A stretch of 64,000 bases of DNA, taken from contig NZ_JAATNW010000003.1 of NCBI RefSeq assembly GCF_012911815.1, positions 248,001-312,000 of the forward strand. The letters are read 5' to 3'. The notes below the pieces were generated by a model. That model ran no database searches, had not been told where the DNA came from, and saw nothing but the letters and a program-made list of their open reading frames with translations. Position 1 is the first letter of the stretch; each line of letters starts with the position of its first letter. A program made the position numbers and the translations under genes. This DNA comes from Alteromonas ponticola (GTDB lineage: Bacteria; Pseudomonadota; Gammaproteobacteria; Enterobacterales; Alteromonadaceae). This document shows positions 25,487-34,804 of the stretch, piece after piece.

Positions 25487-26514
25487 TTAATGCTTTGTCG
25501 CGTTACACCATATTGTTTACTTTAACCCTGTTGGTGTTAACCATCCTCTCGTTTGCCCTCATCTATATGTTCCCCGGCGATCCGTTGATTAATCTTACCG
25601 GATTAGTGCCACAGAATGACATTCAGCGCGACGCGTTAATTAAGCAATTTAAGCTCGATCAGTCTTATCCCGTGCAATTTTACCATTACTTGCAACAGTT
25701 GTTTCTGGGAAACTGGGGTTACAGTTTTATCTCAGGACAACCTTTGCGTGAAGAAATTGGAATAGCGATGCCTGCAACCTTCGAGCTGAGCACGTACGCC
25801 ATGCTAGTGGCTCTGGTAATAGGTGTACCCGTGGGTTGTTATGCCGGCTTAAAAAGTTACTCGGCGACCGATTACGCCATCAATACAGCGAGCATCTTCA
25901 GCTATTCTTTCCCGGTGTTTTGGCTGGCGCTTATCTTTATTCTAGTTTTTAGCCTCGAAGCAGGCATTGCGCCTTTATCTGGGCGTATCAGCCTGTTATT
26001 CGAAGTGCCTAATGTCACCGGTTTTATCCTCATTGATATTCTGTTGGCCAGAGATATTGATCATGCGCTGGCACTTAAGGATGCAGCCAGACATTTGGTT
26101 TTACCTACTCTTGCTATCGCAATGATTAGCACCGCAGCCATGATCAGAATCACGCGGCGTTCGGTAATTGATGTAATGAATAGCCCATTTATTACCGCTG
26201 CCCGCTCGCGGGGTCTCAGCAACCGTCAAATTTTCATGCGGCACATATTACGAAACGCATTATTGGCCACGCTGCCTTTAATGGCGATTCAGGTAACCAC
26301 CTTAATCACCAACGCAATGATCGTCGAAACGTTATTTTCCTGGCCGGGTATTGGTAACTGGCTGATTAACGCAATTAATCAGCGTGATTATCCCGCTCTT
26401 CGCATTGGCGTTCTGGCGGTTTCGACCATGGTGATTACGCTGACCATCTTGATTGACATCTTTAACCGACTCATTGATCCAAGCAGGGAAAAATTCGAAC
26501 GTGGCACAATTTAG
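25483..26514 (+). CDS. sapB: SapB-like ABC transporter permease
   Basis: The 343-residue inner-membrane permease of the DppB/OppB type has an N-terminal membrane segment (YTILFTLTLLVLTILSFALIYMFPGDPL), five or so further segments, and the EAA-loop region with RSRGLSNRQIFMRHILRNALL. It overlaps sapA by four bases and pairs with SapC to make the membrane channel. Confidence 0.92.
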   Translation: MINALSRYTILFTLTLLVLTILSFALIYMFPGDPLINLTGLVPQNDIQRDALIKQFKLDQSYPVQFYHYLQQLFLGNWGYSFISGQPLREEIGIAMPATFELSTYAMLVALVIGVPVGCYAGLKSYSATDYAINTASIFSYSFPVFWLALIFILVFSLEAGIAPLSGRISLLFEVPNVTGFILIDILLARDIDHALALKDAARHLVLPTLAIAMISTAAMIRITRRSVIDVMNSPFITAARSRGLSNRQIFMRHILRNALLATLPLMAIQVTTLITNAMIVETLFSWPGIGNWLINAINQRDYPALRIGVLAVSTMVITLTILIDIFNRLIDPSREKFERGTI

Positions 26515-27394
26515 TCTTTATCAGGAAGAGTTTCATCCTTCCCCGTGGCAAAAAACCTGGCGAGAGTTCCGCTCAAGCCACGTGGCGTCACTGGGACTAA
26601 TTATTCTGATATTTTTTCTGATATTTGCGTTATTTGCCCCTATTTTGGCGCCTTATGATCCGTTACAGCAAAACGTTAATGCGCTCTTCCTTCCCCCCAG
26701 CTGGAGTGTTAACGGCACGATCTCCCACTTGTTTGGAACAGATGCGCTGGGTCGTGATTTATTTTCCAGAATTGTGTATGGCTGCCGCGTTACGCTGGGC
26801 AGCAGCATTCTCCTTGTTTTGCTGGCAATGATAATCGGGGTGGCCATTGGCACAATAGCAGGCATGCTGCAAGGTGTGCGCTCCAGTGTGGTTAATCATC
26901 TTTTCGATGCCCTGATGGCAATACCTACCCTGCTTATTGCGATTGTCATAGTTGCCATACTGGGAACCGGCCTGGTGAACAGCATGTGGGCGATTACCTT
27001 GGCACTGACGCCACAATTCGTTCATCATACCCGTTCGCTCGTGCGTGCTGAAATGAAAAAAGAATATGTTATGGCGTCAAAGTTAGACGGCGCAAACAAC
27101 TTTCAGCTGTTTTTTTATTCTATCTTTCCCAACATGATTGAAATGTTGGTGGTACAAGGCACCATTGCACTATCTATTGCGGTGATAGACGTATCAGCGC
27201 TAGGCTTTTTGAATTTAGGTGCCCGTCCCCCACTCCCTGAACTTGGCGCGATGCTGGCAGATGGCATGGATGTGGCTTATGCCGCCCCCTGGACTGTTGC
27301 ATTGCCAGGCTTAACCATCTTTTTAATTGTGCTGGCTATCAATGTAGTGGGCGATGGTCTACGTTCCGCCCTGAGAAAAAGGTTGACGCAATAA
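26501..27394 (+). CDS. sapC: SapC-like ABC transporter permease
   Basis: The protein of about 297 residues (E. coli SapC: 296) is a DppC/OppC-type permease, with the opening FHPSPWQKTWREFRSSHVASLGLIILIFF, GTDALGRDLFSRIVYG and the EAA region KKEYVMASKLDGANNFQLFFYSIFPN. The GTG at 26501 is chosen because GCAGGGAA precedes it and the resulting length matches the family; an in-frame ATG at 26453 would overlap sapB by about 60 bases. Confidence 0.92.
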   Translation: MAQFSLYQEEFHPSPWQKTWREFRSSHVASLGLIILIFFLIFALFAPILAPYDPLQQNVNALFLPPSWSVNGTISHLFGTDALGRDLFSRIVYGCRVTLGSSILLVLLAMIIGVAIGTIAGMLQGVRSSVVNHLFDALMAIPTLLIAIVIVAILGTGLVNSMWAITLALTPQFVHHTRSLVRAEMKKEYVMASKLDGANNFQLFFYSIFPNMIEMLVVQGTIALSIAVIDVSALGFLNLGARPPLPELGAMLADGMDVAYAAPWTVALPGLTIFLIVLAINVVGDGLRSALRKRLTQ

Positions 27395-28389
27395 TGCCCA
27401 TGTTAGACATCAAAAATCTGACCCTGGAAATGGAGACAGGGGGAACCCGGGTTAAAGCGCTGGATAGGGTCAACCTGGCAATTAATAGTGGTGAAATCAG
27501 AGCACTGGTTGGCGAGTCTGGCTCGGGCAAAAGCCTGATTGTTTCCGCCATTTCAGGCGCACTACCGCCGCAATGGCATATAACGGCAGACCGCATGACC
27601 TGGAAAGGTGAAAACCTGTTGACCATGCGTTCAGACGAGCGCCGAGAGATAATGCGACGCGACATCGCGGTGGTATTTCAACACCCTATCGCAGCTATGG
27701 ATCCTTCTACTACGCTTGGCGAACAGCTAGAAGAAAGCATTCCCAACGAACTGGTTGAAGGCAAGCTATTCTGGCAGCGCAAACAATCTCGCAAGCGCAC
27801 AGCTATAGGCCTGGTTCATAAAGTCGGCATCAAAAACCACGAACATTATTTGAACGCTTTCCCGCATCAGATATCTTCTGACATTGGCCAGAAGTTTATG
27901 ATTGCCATGGCATTGGTGTCACAACCGGACTTGCTCATCGCTGATGATCCGACCCGGGGAATGGAAACAACGACCAAAACGAAAGTACTTAAGCTGCTTA
28001 CCCGGCTGAATCAGACGAAATCACTGTCAATCCTGTTTGTCAGTCATGATTTGCTGGCCATTGCCAATATGGCCCACACCATGACCGTACTGTACTGTGG
28101 CCAGACTGTAGAATCAGGCCATATGAAACATATCAGAAAGCGACCGCTGCACCCTTACACCAAAGCCCTGTTAGATAGCGCGCCAAGTTTTCGCAATGAT
28201 TTACCGCCAAAATCCTACTTACCCACACTGGATGGCACCATACCTACACTTCAGCACGTGCCAATAGGATGCAGGCTTGGTCCCAGATGTCCCCGCGCAC
28301 AAAAACAATGCGTGGTCACGCCAGCAGTAAGAAAGGTGCATGATCATTCCTATAGTTGCCACTTTCCATTACATATGGACAAGCTATGA
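27394..28389 (+). CDS. sapD: SapD-like ABC transporter ATPase with altered catalytic motif
   Basis: The 331-residue ATPase matches SapD over its full length, including the C-terminal oligopeptide-transporter region LPIGCRLGPRCP-like (VPIGCRLGPRCPRAQKQC) and the end [12 protein letters not shown]. Walker A is GESGSGKS. The signature motif is degenerate (HQISSDIGQKFMIAMAL in place of LSGGQ). Walker B reads LLIADDPT, with Asp where ABC ATPases have the catalytic Glu. The degenerate signature is shared with E. coli SapD, but the Asp substitution is unusual and predicts weak hydrolysis at one site. The start overlaps the sapC stop by one base. Confidence 0.92.
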   Translation: MPMLDIKNLTLEMETGGTRVKALDRVNLAINSGEIRALVGESGSGKSLIVSAISGALPPQWHITADRMTWKGENLLTMRSDERREIMRRDIAVVFQHPIAAMDPSTTLGEQLEESIPNELVEGKLFWQRKQSRKRTAIGLVHKVGIKNHEHYLNAFPHQISSDIGQKFMIAMALVSQPDLLIADDPTRGMETTTKTKVLKLLTRLNQTKSLSILFVSHDLLAIANMAHTMTVLYCGQTVESGHMKHIRKRPLHPYTKALLDSAPSFRNDLPPKSYLPTLDGTIPTLQHVPIGCRLGPRCPRAQKQCVVTPAVRKVHDHSYSCHFPLHMDKL

Positions 28390-29180
28390 GCGAATTACTT
28401 AAAGTCAGTCAACTTCACTTTAAACATAGTGATAAAAAAAATTGGCTGAAAAAACCTGAAGTGTTTGAGCTTGGTCCGATTGATCTTGAGGTTAAACGTG
28501 GCGAAACCATTGCCATTATCGGCGAGAATCGCGCTGGCAAGTCGCTACTGGCAAAACTGCTGGTCGGGGCATTAAAAGCAGATAGTGGCGAAATAACGCT
28601 AAGTAATCAGTTCTCCCACCATGCAAGTGAACCTTCACAGATAAGCCATGATGTACGAATGATTTTTCAGTTCAGTGGCGAAGCTATGAATCCCGGTCTG
28701 CCTGTAGGCAAGATCCTCGACGAACCTCTTCGTCTTAATACTTCGCACAACGAAAAAGAGCGACGCCAACTCGTAGAAGAGGTGCTGAAGAAAGTGGGCT
28801 TGTTGCGCGAACACGTATACTATTATCGCCATATGTTATCTGACGGCCAGCAGCAGCGTGTGGCACTTGCACGCGCGCTTATTTTACAGCCCAAAGTGCT
28901 GGTTGCCGATGAACCGTTCGCAGCTCTGGACCCGTCTGTGCGCTCACAAACCGTCAACCTTATTTTGAAGTTGCAAAGTGAGATGGGACTGGCCTTTATT
29001 TTCATTTCGCATAATCTGGGTATCGTTAGACATTTGGCTGATAAGATTATTGTGATGGAGAATGGGCAGATTGTGGAGTCGGGCAAAACTGAAACCATTT
29101 TCAGGTGGCCTCAGCACGAGACTACCAAGAAGTTAATTCTATCTTATCAGTCGTTAGTCCCTCAGCAGACGCTGCGTTAG
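28386..29180 (+). CDS. sapF: SapF-like ABC transporter ATPase
   Basis: The protein of about 264 residues has Walker A GENRAGKS, signature [15 protein letters not shown] and an intact Walker [13 protein letters not shown] with the catalytic Glu. In the SapD/SapF pair it carries the canonical catalytic residues. The ATG at 28386 overlaps the sapD stop (ATGA) and is preferred to an in-frame codon 30 bases earlier. Its stop codon overlaps the end of the opposite-strand oadB by four bases and no terminator is visible. Confidence 0.92.
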   Translation: MSELLKVSQLHFKHSDKKNWLKKPEVFELGPIDLEVKRGETIAIIGENRAGKSLLAKLLVGALKADSGEITLSNQFSHHASEPSQISHDVRMIFQFSGEAMNPGLPVGKILDEPLRLNTSHNEKERRQLVEEVLKKVGLLREHVYYYRHMLSDGQQQRVALARALILQPKVLVADEPFAALDPSVRSQTVNLILKLQSEMGLAFIFISHNLGIVRHLADKIIVMENGQIVESGKTETIFRWPQHETTKKLILSYQSLVPQQTLR

Positions 29181-30307
29181 CCCACCAGCGCAAGTAGCAC
29201 GCCTGCTGCTACAGCAGAACCCAATACACCTGCGACGTTAGGACCCATTGCGTGCATCAGCAAAAAGTTGTGCGGGTTGGCTTCCAAGCCCACTTTATTT
29301 ACCACTCGCGCTGCCATAGGTACGGCAGAAACGCCGGCTGCGCCGATCAACGGATTGATTTTACTGCTACTGACGCGCCCCATTAATTTTGCCATCAGTA
29401 CGCCGGTGGCGGTGCCAATAGCGAAGGCGACAGCGCCAAGAGCCAAAATTCCCAGCGTTTCGACGGTAAGAAATTTGTCTGCCGATAATTTCGAGCCTAC
29501 AGCTAATCCAAGGAAGATCGTGACAATGTTGATCAGTTCGTTTTGAGCGGTTTTATTCAGTCGTTCAACCACACCGCATTCGCGCATCAAATTACCTAAA
29601 CAAAACATGCCTACCAATGGCGTTGCTGCTGGTAAAAACAGAATCGTAAGCAGTAAAACCGCAATGGGAAATATAATTTTTTCCCGCTGACTGACTTCGC
29701 GTAACTGTTCCATTTCAATTTTTCTTTCATCAGGTGTCGTCAACGCTTTCATGATTGGCGGCTGGATGATGGGGACTAACGCCATATAAGAATACGCTGC
29801 AACAGCAATTGCACCCAGTAACTCTGGTGCGAGTTTTGAAGCAAGAAAAATTGCAGTAGGACCGTCAGCCCCACCGATTATTGCTATGGCGCTGGCATCC
29901 TGCAACGTAAAAGAAAATCCAGGTACCCAGTTAAGGGCAATCGCCCCAAACAGCGTCGCAAAGATACCAAATTGCGCCGCAGCACCTAGTAAAAGCATCC
30001 GAGGGTTGGCAATGAGCGCACCGAAGTCAGTCATTGCACCTACCCCCATAAAGATAAGAAGTGGAAAGACGCCGGTATCTATTCCTACTTCGTAAATGTA
30101 ATAGAGAATCCCCCCTGCTTCTGAAAAACCGGCCAGGGGGATATTGGTTAACAGTGCACCAAAACCTATGGGAAGTAACAGCAATGGCTCAAACTTCTTA
30201 ACGATCGCAAGATAGAGCAGTAATAGGCCGACTATCATCATGATGACCTGGCCCAGGGTAAAATGAGCCAAGGCAGTGCTTTGCCATAAAACGTCAAATT
30301 TATCCAT
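29177..30307 (-). CDS. oadB: Oxaloacetate decarboxylase beta subunit, Na+ pump
   Basis: The 376-residue integral membrane protein has about nine hydrophobic segments and the conserved [19 protein letters not shown] segment containing the aspartate used in Na+/carboxybiotin coupling. [18 protein letters not shown] and a second conserved MGPNVAG are near the end. It decarboxylates carboxybiotin carried by OadA and uses the energy to export Na+. It is third in oadG-A-B and converges on sapF. Confidence 0.94.
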   Translation of the reverse strand: MDKFDVLWQSTALAHFTLGQVIMMIVGLLLLYLAIVKKFEPLLLLPIGFGALLTNIPLAGFSEAGGILYYIYEVGIDTGVFPLLIFMGVGAMTDFGALIANPRMLLLGAAAQFGIFATLFGAIALNWVPGFSFTLQDASAIAIIGGADGPTAIFLASKLAPELLGAIAVAAYSYMALVPIIQPPIMKALTTPDERKIEMEQLREVSQREKIIFPIAVLLLTILFLPAATPLVGMFCLGNLMRECGVVERLNKTAQNELINIVTIFLGLAVGSKLSADKFLTVETLGILALGAVAFAIGTATGVLMAKLMGRVSSSKINPLIGAAGVSAVPMAARVVNKVGLEANPHNFLLMHAMGPNVAGVLGSAVAAGVLLALVG

Positions 30308-30310
30308 TGA

Positions 30311-32134
30311 TCAGCCCAGCTCTATCAATTGCTGTCCACTCTTCACTGAGTCACCTTCTGAAACCAGTACTTGTGAAATTGTGCCGGTATGCGCTGAACG
30401 TATTTCGGTTTCCATTTTCATGGCTTCCAGAATAATAACCACGTCGCCTTCAGCAACATCCTGGCCTGCACTGACCAGCACTTTAAATACATTTCCTGAA
30501 AGCGGTGCCTTTATTGTGGCAGATGCCCCAGAATCCGCTTTAGACGGCGCGGGTTTGGCCGCTTCAGCCCGCTGTTTAGGTTCAGCTGAAGTGATAGAGC
30601 CAGCCGGATTTACTTCCACATGGAATGTTTTACCATCAACTACTACGTCATAAGCTGCTGATGGCGTGGTTTCAGCAGGGCTGTCAGCGGAATCTGCTGC
30701 GGACGCGTCGCTATCGTTTGAGGAGAGGTCAGGGTCGGTTTTAAGCTCACCAGGGGCCGGTTCGAATGCATCAGCATTGCCGCGATTCTGCAAAAACTTT
30801 AAACCAATCTGTGGGAACAGTGCATAGGTCAACACATCATCGACTTTTTCATCTGCAAGCGAAATCGATTTCTCTTCGGCAAGTTGCGATAACTCTTCCG
30901 TCAGCGAATCCATTTCCGGTTTCAACAGATCAGCGGGACGACAGGTAATAGGCTCGTTACCATCAAGCACCCGCTCCTGCAGCGTTTTGTTTACCGGCGC
31001 TGCCGACGCACCATATTCTCCTTTAAGTACACCCGCGGTTTCCTTGGATATACTCTTGTATCGCTCTCCTGTAAGTACATTGATGACCGCCTGAGTGCCA
31101 ACGATTTGAGAAGTCGGGGTAACCAGAGGTATAAAGCCCAGATCCTCACGCACCTTAGGAATTTCCTTCAAAACCTCATCAAATTTGTCCAGCGCCCCTT
31201 GCTCTTTTAGCTGACTTTCCATGTTGGTTAGCATACCGCCAGGTACCTGGGCGGTGAGGATGCGTGCATCAATGCCTTTAAGGCTGCCTTCAAACTGCTT
31301 ATATTTCTTGCGGACGTCTCTGAAATAGTCGGCTATCGGCTCTAATTGTGCGAGTTTAATTCCGGTATCGCGTTCCGTTTTTTCTACAATTGACACAATT
31401 GTCTCGGTAGCAGTATGGCCATAGGTCATGCTCATAGGCGATATGGCCGTGTCGAGCATATCTATCCCGGCATCAATAGCCTTTTGATAGGTTGCGGTAC
31501 TAAGCCCGGTGGTGGCATGGCACTGCATTGCAATGGGTACAGATACCGTTTCTTTCAAACCATTAATTAATTCTTCACAGGTGTAAGGATTGAGTAATCC
31601 GGCCATATCTTTGATGCAAATCGAGTGCACACCCAGGTCTTCTAACTGTTCGGCCATGGTTAACCAGCTATCAAGGTTATGAACCGGGCTTACTGTGTAC
31701 GCCAACGTACCTTGCGCATGAGCGCCGCAATCTAGCGTTGCTTTAATCGCTGTGGCTAAATTTCTGACATCGTTCATTGCGTCAAAAATACGAAATACGT
31801 CCACGCCGTTTTTGTGCGCCCGTTCGACAAACCTTTCCACCACGTCGTCTGCATAATGGCGGTACCCCAGCAGGTTTTGCCCGCGCAACAGCATTTGTTG
31901 ACGCGTGTTAGGCATGGCTTTCTTAATGGCTCTGATTCGTTCCCAGGGATCTTCGCCTAAATAGCGTATACAGGCATCGAAGGTTGCGCCGCCCCACGAT
32001 TCGACCGACCAATAACCCACCTGATCCAGCTGTTCTGCAATGGGTAACATGTCTTCGAGGCGTAAGCGTGTTGCCAGTAGAGACTGATGGGCGTCTCTTA
32101 AAACGAGTTCGGTGATGCCAAGGGGCTTAGACAT
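30311..32134 (-). CDS. oadA: Oxaloacetate decarboxylase alpha subunit
   Basis: The 607-residue protein has an N-terminal carboxyltransferase domain with metal-binding [12 protein letters not shown] and [10 protein letters not shown], then a conserved middle region ([34 protein letters not shown]), an Ala/Pro/Asp-rich linker near 470-530, and a C-terminal biotinyl domain with the biotin lysine in EAMKMETEI. It transfers the carboxyl group from oxaloacetate to biotin. Stop and start codons of oadA and oadB are three bases apart. Confidence 0.95.
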   Translation of the reverse strand: MSKPLGITELVLRDAHQSLLATRLRLEDMLPIAEQLDQVGYWSVESWGGATFDACIRYLGEDPWERIRAIKKAMPNTRQQMLLRGQNLLGYRHYADDVVERFVERAHKNGVDVFRIFDAMNDVRNLATAIKATLDCGAHAQGTLAYTVSPVHNLDSWLTMAEQLEDLGVHSICIKDMAGLLNPYTCEELINGLKETVSVPIAMQCHATTGLSTATYQKAIDAGIDMLDTAISPMSMTYGHTATETIVSIVEKTERDTGIKLAQLEPIADYFRDVRKKYKQFEGSLKGIDARILTAQVPGGMLTNMESQLKEQGALDKFDEVLKEIPKVREDLGFIPLVTPTSQIVGTQAVINVLTGERYKSISKETAGVLKGEYGASAAPVNKTLQERVLDGNEPITCRPADLLKPEMDSLTEELSQLAEEKSISLADEKVDDVLTYALFPQIGLKFLQNRGNADAFEPAPGELKTDPDLSSNDSDASAADSADSPAETTPSAAYDVVVDGKTFHVEVNPAGSITSAEPKQRAEAAKPAPSKADSGASATIKAPLSGNVFKVLVSAGQDVAEGDVVIILEAMKMETEIRSAHTGTISQVLVSEGDSVKSGQQLIELG

Positions 32135-32136
32135 GA

Positions 32137-32421
32137 TTATTCCTTTACGTTTAATGGATGCTGTTTTCGATACTGATGAACCGCCGCACTGATCGCCGCT
32201 AACGTGGTGCCATCGGGTTGATCAGTGCTGCCTGAGTGAGACAGTTTGAGAGGTTTTGAGTGCCCGTCCGGGCTGGGTTTACCGGGAAACTTACGACAAA
32301 AAGCGGCAATCAGATTTATTGCCGCAATCAGAAGTGCGAGGAAAGTAAATACGAATATCATCCCCATTCCAAGCAAGGTGGCTGCTTCAAGCAATAACGA
32401 TGAAATTGCCTCAGAATTCAT
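32137..32421 (-). CDS. oadG: Oxaloacetate decarboxylase gamma subunit
   Basis: The protein of about 94 residues has one N-terminal membrane helix ([23 protein letters not shown]) and a hydrophilic tail with the usual [13 protein letters not shown] near the end. It anchors the alpha subunit and assembles the complex. The ATG at 32421 is used here; an in-frame TTG at 32430 is possible, and no strong ribosome-binding site decides between them. It is the first gene of the operon. Confidence 0.88.
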   Translation of the reverse strand: MNSEAISSLLLEAATLLGMGMIFVFTFLALLIAAINLIAAFCRKFPGKPSPDGHSKPLKLSHSGSTDQPDGTTLAAISAAVHQYRKQHPLNVKE

Positions 32422-32633
32422 TATCCGCAATACCCATATCCAGTATTAATATCACTATAAGTATCATGTGCCTGCGTTAAACTCAACCAATCTCAGTCCG
32501 AGACAATTGACGGTGATAACTTCTCAACATCACTGAAATTTATAATACGCTAATCACTGCTATACTTAAGTCTTTTCATAATTATCCATGTTGATCAGAT
32601 GTGTTGACGATTTTCAGCTAGCGGGGTTTCCCC

Positions 32634-33818
32634 ATGCCACAACCATCACAAACTAAACGCGGTTACGGGCACAAAGCGCTGATCATCGCCCTGACTTTTA
32701 TCACTGCACTGACAATTTGGTTGGTATACGACAGCCTGCGCCTCGCAGCTTCACCCTGCGAAGCAATATTCCAGCAAAGCGAAATGAAGCTGGGAGTGAA
32801 ATTAAACGTGCTAAAGAACGAGGGAGAGGTCCTATTAGGCCGCCAACCCATTGTACGCTTAACCGAAAAAGTGCAAGAGGTAGCTATCAATCTCAAAGCA
32901 TGTTGCGTGATGCATTCAGGTAAAACTGATAGCAGAGGATTTGCTCAATGTCAGTCTCGTTTTCGTCAATTCTCCCAAGGCCTGAATCAGTTGGAAAAGC
33001 AGGTGGTGAAAACCTCTGAAATACTTGATAGCGGTGATACACAACGTATCGATGAGGCAAAGGCACAAACAGAAAGGTTACTCGACGAAGTAGAATCCTT
33101 CAGCGAACAGATCAGCGATGAAGTGAACGCGATTTCGCCGCCACCACTTTCACTGGATAACACCACATATTTAAACGAACAATTCGATGGCGAAAGGCTT
33201 AGCGAATACTGGCGAGTGCTCAAGCCTGATCCTGACAGATGGATGCTGCAGCCGCCAGAAAGTTCGCTATTAATTGTCACTCAGCCTGGCAGCCAGGTGG
33301 ATGACAATAACAGCCTGAAAAACCTATTTTTGTTAAATCAATCATTGCCTGAGAGCGATTTCACCATTGAAGCCAAAATTAGAATAGCCATTCAGAATCA
33401 AAAAAATGGGGTCTCATTAGGGTTGTGGGAAAATGCAGATAACTACCTGGAGATTGGGTATTGTGGATTTTCACACGGCTACAACGTTCGGCGTAGCCCA
33501 TTTTTTCGCAAAGAATTAAGAGGCAAGTCTCACCTGATAGAGGAGGACCTGCGGCAACATGGCCGCGTCCAAAATGCAGAAACCATTTATTTAAGAATTG
33601 CCAAGAAAGGGAATAAATACATAGGCTATTATGCGCTGACTACCAGCGAAGCAGCTCTCACCGACTCAGATTGGCATATCATCGCAACCCACGCGGTACC
33701 CAACTTCAAAGGCAAAGTTGCACTATGGGCAAGTAACGACGACGGTAAGGTTTATTCCTCGACCAACCCCGTGACGCCGGAGATTCCCGTTGAATTTGAT
33801 TATGTAACGGTAAAGTAG
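32634..33818 (+). CDS. Membrane-anchored protein with concanavalin A-like C-terminal domain, function unknown
   Basis: The 394-residue protein has a short cytoplasmic N terminus and one membrane helix (ALIIALTFITALTIWLVYDSL). A helical, charged middle region with three Cys-containing positions follows (about 60-165), then a beta-sandwich-like domain from about 180 to the end. That domain shows YLNEQFDGERLSEYWRVLKPD, DFTIEAKIRIAIQ and VSLGLWENADNYLEIGY, resembling DUF1349/GH43 C-terminal or LamG-type folds that bind carbohydrate. No catalytic residues can be assigned. It should face the periplasm. It is a single gene between oadG (divergent) and the tRNA cluster (convergent). Confidence 0.75.
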   Translation: MPQPSQTKRGYGHKALIIALTFITALTIWLVYDSLRLAASPCEAIFQQSEMKLGVKLNVLKNEGEVLLGRQPIVRLTEKVQEVAINLKACCVMHSGKTDSRGFAQCQSRFRQFSQGLNQLEKQVVKTSEILDSGDTQRIDEAKAQTERLLDEVESFSEQISDEVNAISPPPLSLDNTTYLNEQFDGERLSEYWRVLKPDPDRWMLQPPESSLLIVTQPGSQVDDNNSLKNLFLLNQSLPESDFTIEAKIRIAIQNQKNGVSLGLWENADNYLEIGYCGFSHGYNVRRSPFFRKELRGKSHLIEEDLRQHGRVQNAETIYLRIAKKGNKYIGYYALTTSEAALTDSDWHIIATHAVPNFKGKVALWASNDDGKVYSSTNPVTPEIPVEFDYVTVK

Positions 33819-33902
33819 GACTCGAGCAAGCCAACAGTTTGGCTTGCGCCGCCTGAACGACTCTCGCTCTGCGAGAGGCTGGCAATCCGACACACTGCAA
33901 AT

Positions 33903-33926
33903 AAAAAACCCACCGTGAGGTGGGTT
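33903..33926 (-). terminator. Terminator of the tRNA cluster
   Basis: AACCCACC and GGTGGGTT form a perfect eight-base stem with a four-base loop, followed on the minus strand by six T. It is just past the 3' end of the last tRNA(Arg). Confidence 0.92.
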
Positions 33927-33933
33927 CTTAAAG

Positions 33934-34010
33934 TGGCGCGTGTGGAAGGATTCGAACCTCCGACCGCCTGGTTCGTAGCCAGGTACTCTATCCAGCTGAG
34001 CTACACACGC
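33934..34010 (-). tRNA. tRNA-Arg (anticodon ACG), second copy
   Basis: This 77-nt tRNA includes an encoded CCA end. The anticodon arm CTGGCT-ACG-AACCAG and T arm GGAGGTTCGAATCC are intact. The acceptor stem is GCGTGTG/CACACGC. It is identical to the neighbouring copy except for a compensated base pair in the acceptor stem. ACG is expected to be edited to ICG to read CGU, CGC and CGA. Confidence 0.96.
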
Positions 34011-34067
34011 ATAATTTTTCGTTTCATTTCTACTAACTGTACTTTGAAACGTTGGCATTTTTATAAG

Positions 34068-34144
34068 TGGCGCGTGCGGAAGGATTCGAACCTCCGACCG
34101 CCTGGTTCGTAGCCAGGTACTCTATCCAGCTGAGCTACGCACGC
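34068..34144 (-). tRNA. tRNA-Arg (anticodon ACG), first copy
   Basis: This 77-nt tRNA includes an encoded CCA end. The acceptor stem is GCGTGCG/CGCACGC and the anticodon is ACG. It follows tRNA-Ser in the cluster, the same order as serV-argVYZQ downstream of csrA in E. coli. Confidence 0.96.
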
Positions 34145-34181
34145 GCAAAACTTGTGTTGTTACCAATCCAACCAAAATCGA

Positions 34182-34274
<93 letters not shown>

Positions 34275-34428
34275 GTAATGTGGGGCTGAAGTTTAATGAT
34301 TCACTGAGGGAAGTCAAACCTTTTTTACTCTCAATTGAATAGCTTGCTGGCATTTTAATCAACCTATACAAAATTTAGTCTGCACTGCCCATTTTCACAA
34401 CAAATTAATACTATCTTCGCTCACGATC

Positions 34429-34454
34429 AAAAAAGGCTGGAATGACCCAGCCTT
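34429..34454 (-). terminator. Terminator downstream of csrA
   Basis: AAGGCTGG and CCAGCCTT form a perfect eight-base stem with a six-base loop and a six-T tail on the minus strand, 18 bases past the csrA stop. It separates csrA from the tRNA cluster. Confidence 0.9.
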
Positions 34455-34471
34455 ATCTTTGTATCGTGAAA

Positions 34472-34669
34472 TTATTCAGAATCGGAATTGCTTGGCTGAC
34501 CACTTTTTTCAGCCTGTATGCGCATGTAAATTTCTTCACGATGCACTGAGACTTCTTTTGGTGCGTTAACGCCAATACGTACCTGATTACCTTTAACGCC
34601 CAAGACAGTGACAGTTACATCATCACCGACCATCAACGTTTCCCCTACACGACGAGTTAAAATAAGCAT
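34472..34669 (-). CDS. csrA: Carbon storage regulator CsrA
   Basis: The 65-residue RNA-binding regulator has the fully conserved start [48 protein letters not shown], including the RNA-binding Leu4/Arg7 and Arg44 regions. It controls translation of many mRNAs by binding GGA motifs. AGGAGC precedes the ATG. It is downstream of alaS, as in E. coli. Confidence 0.98.
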   Translation of the reverse strand: MLILTRRVGETLMVGDDVTVTVLGVKGNQVRIGVNAPKEVSVHREEIYMRIQAEKSGQPSNSDSE

Positions 34670-34804
34670 TCGCTTGCTCCTGTTCCTTAACTTTCTACAT
34701 TTCCCTGATGGTTTACTATCAAAGGCACGACCCGATGACAGTATCAGTGCTTCCTTGTTTCTGTGTCACTTCAAAAACTCACTGATTTACTTCTAAAAAC
34801 TCGA

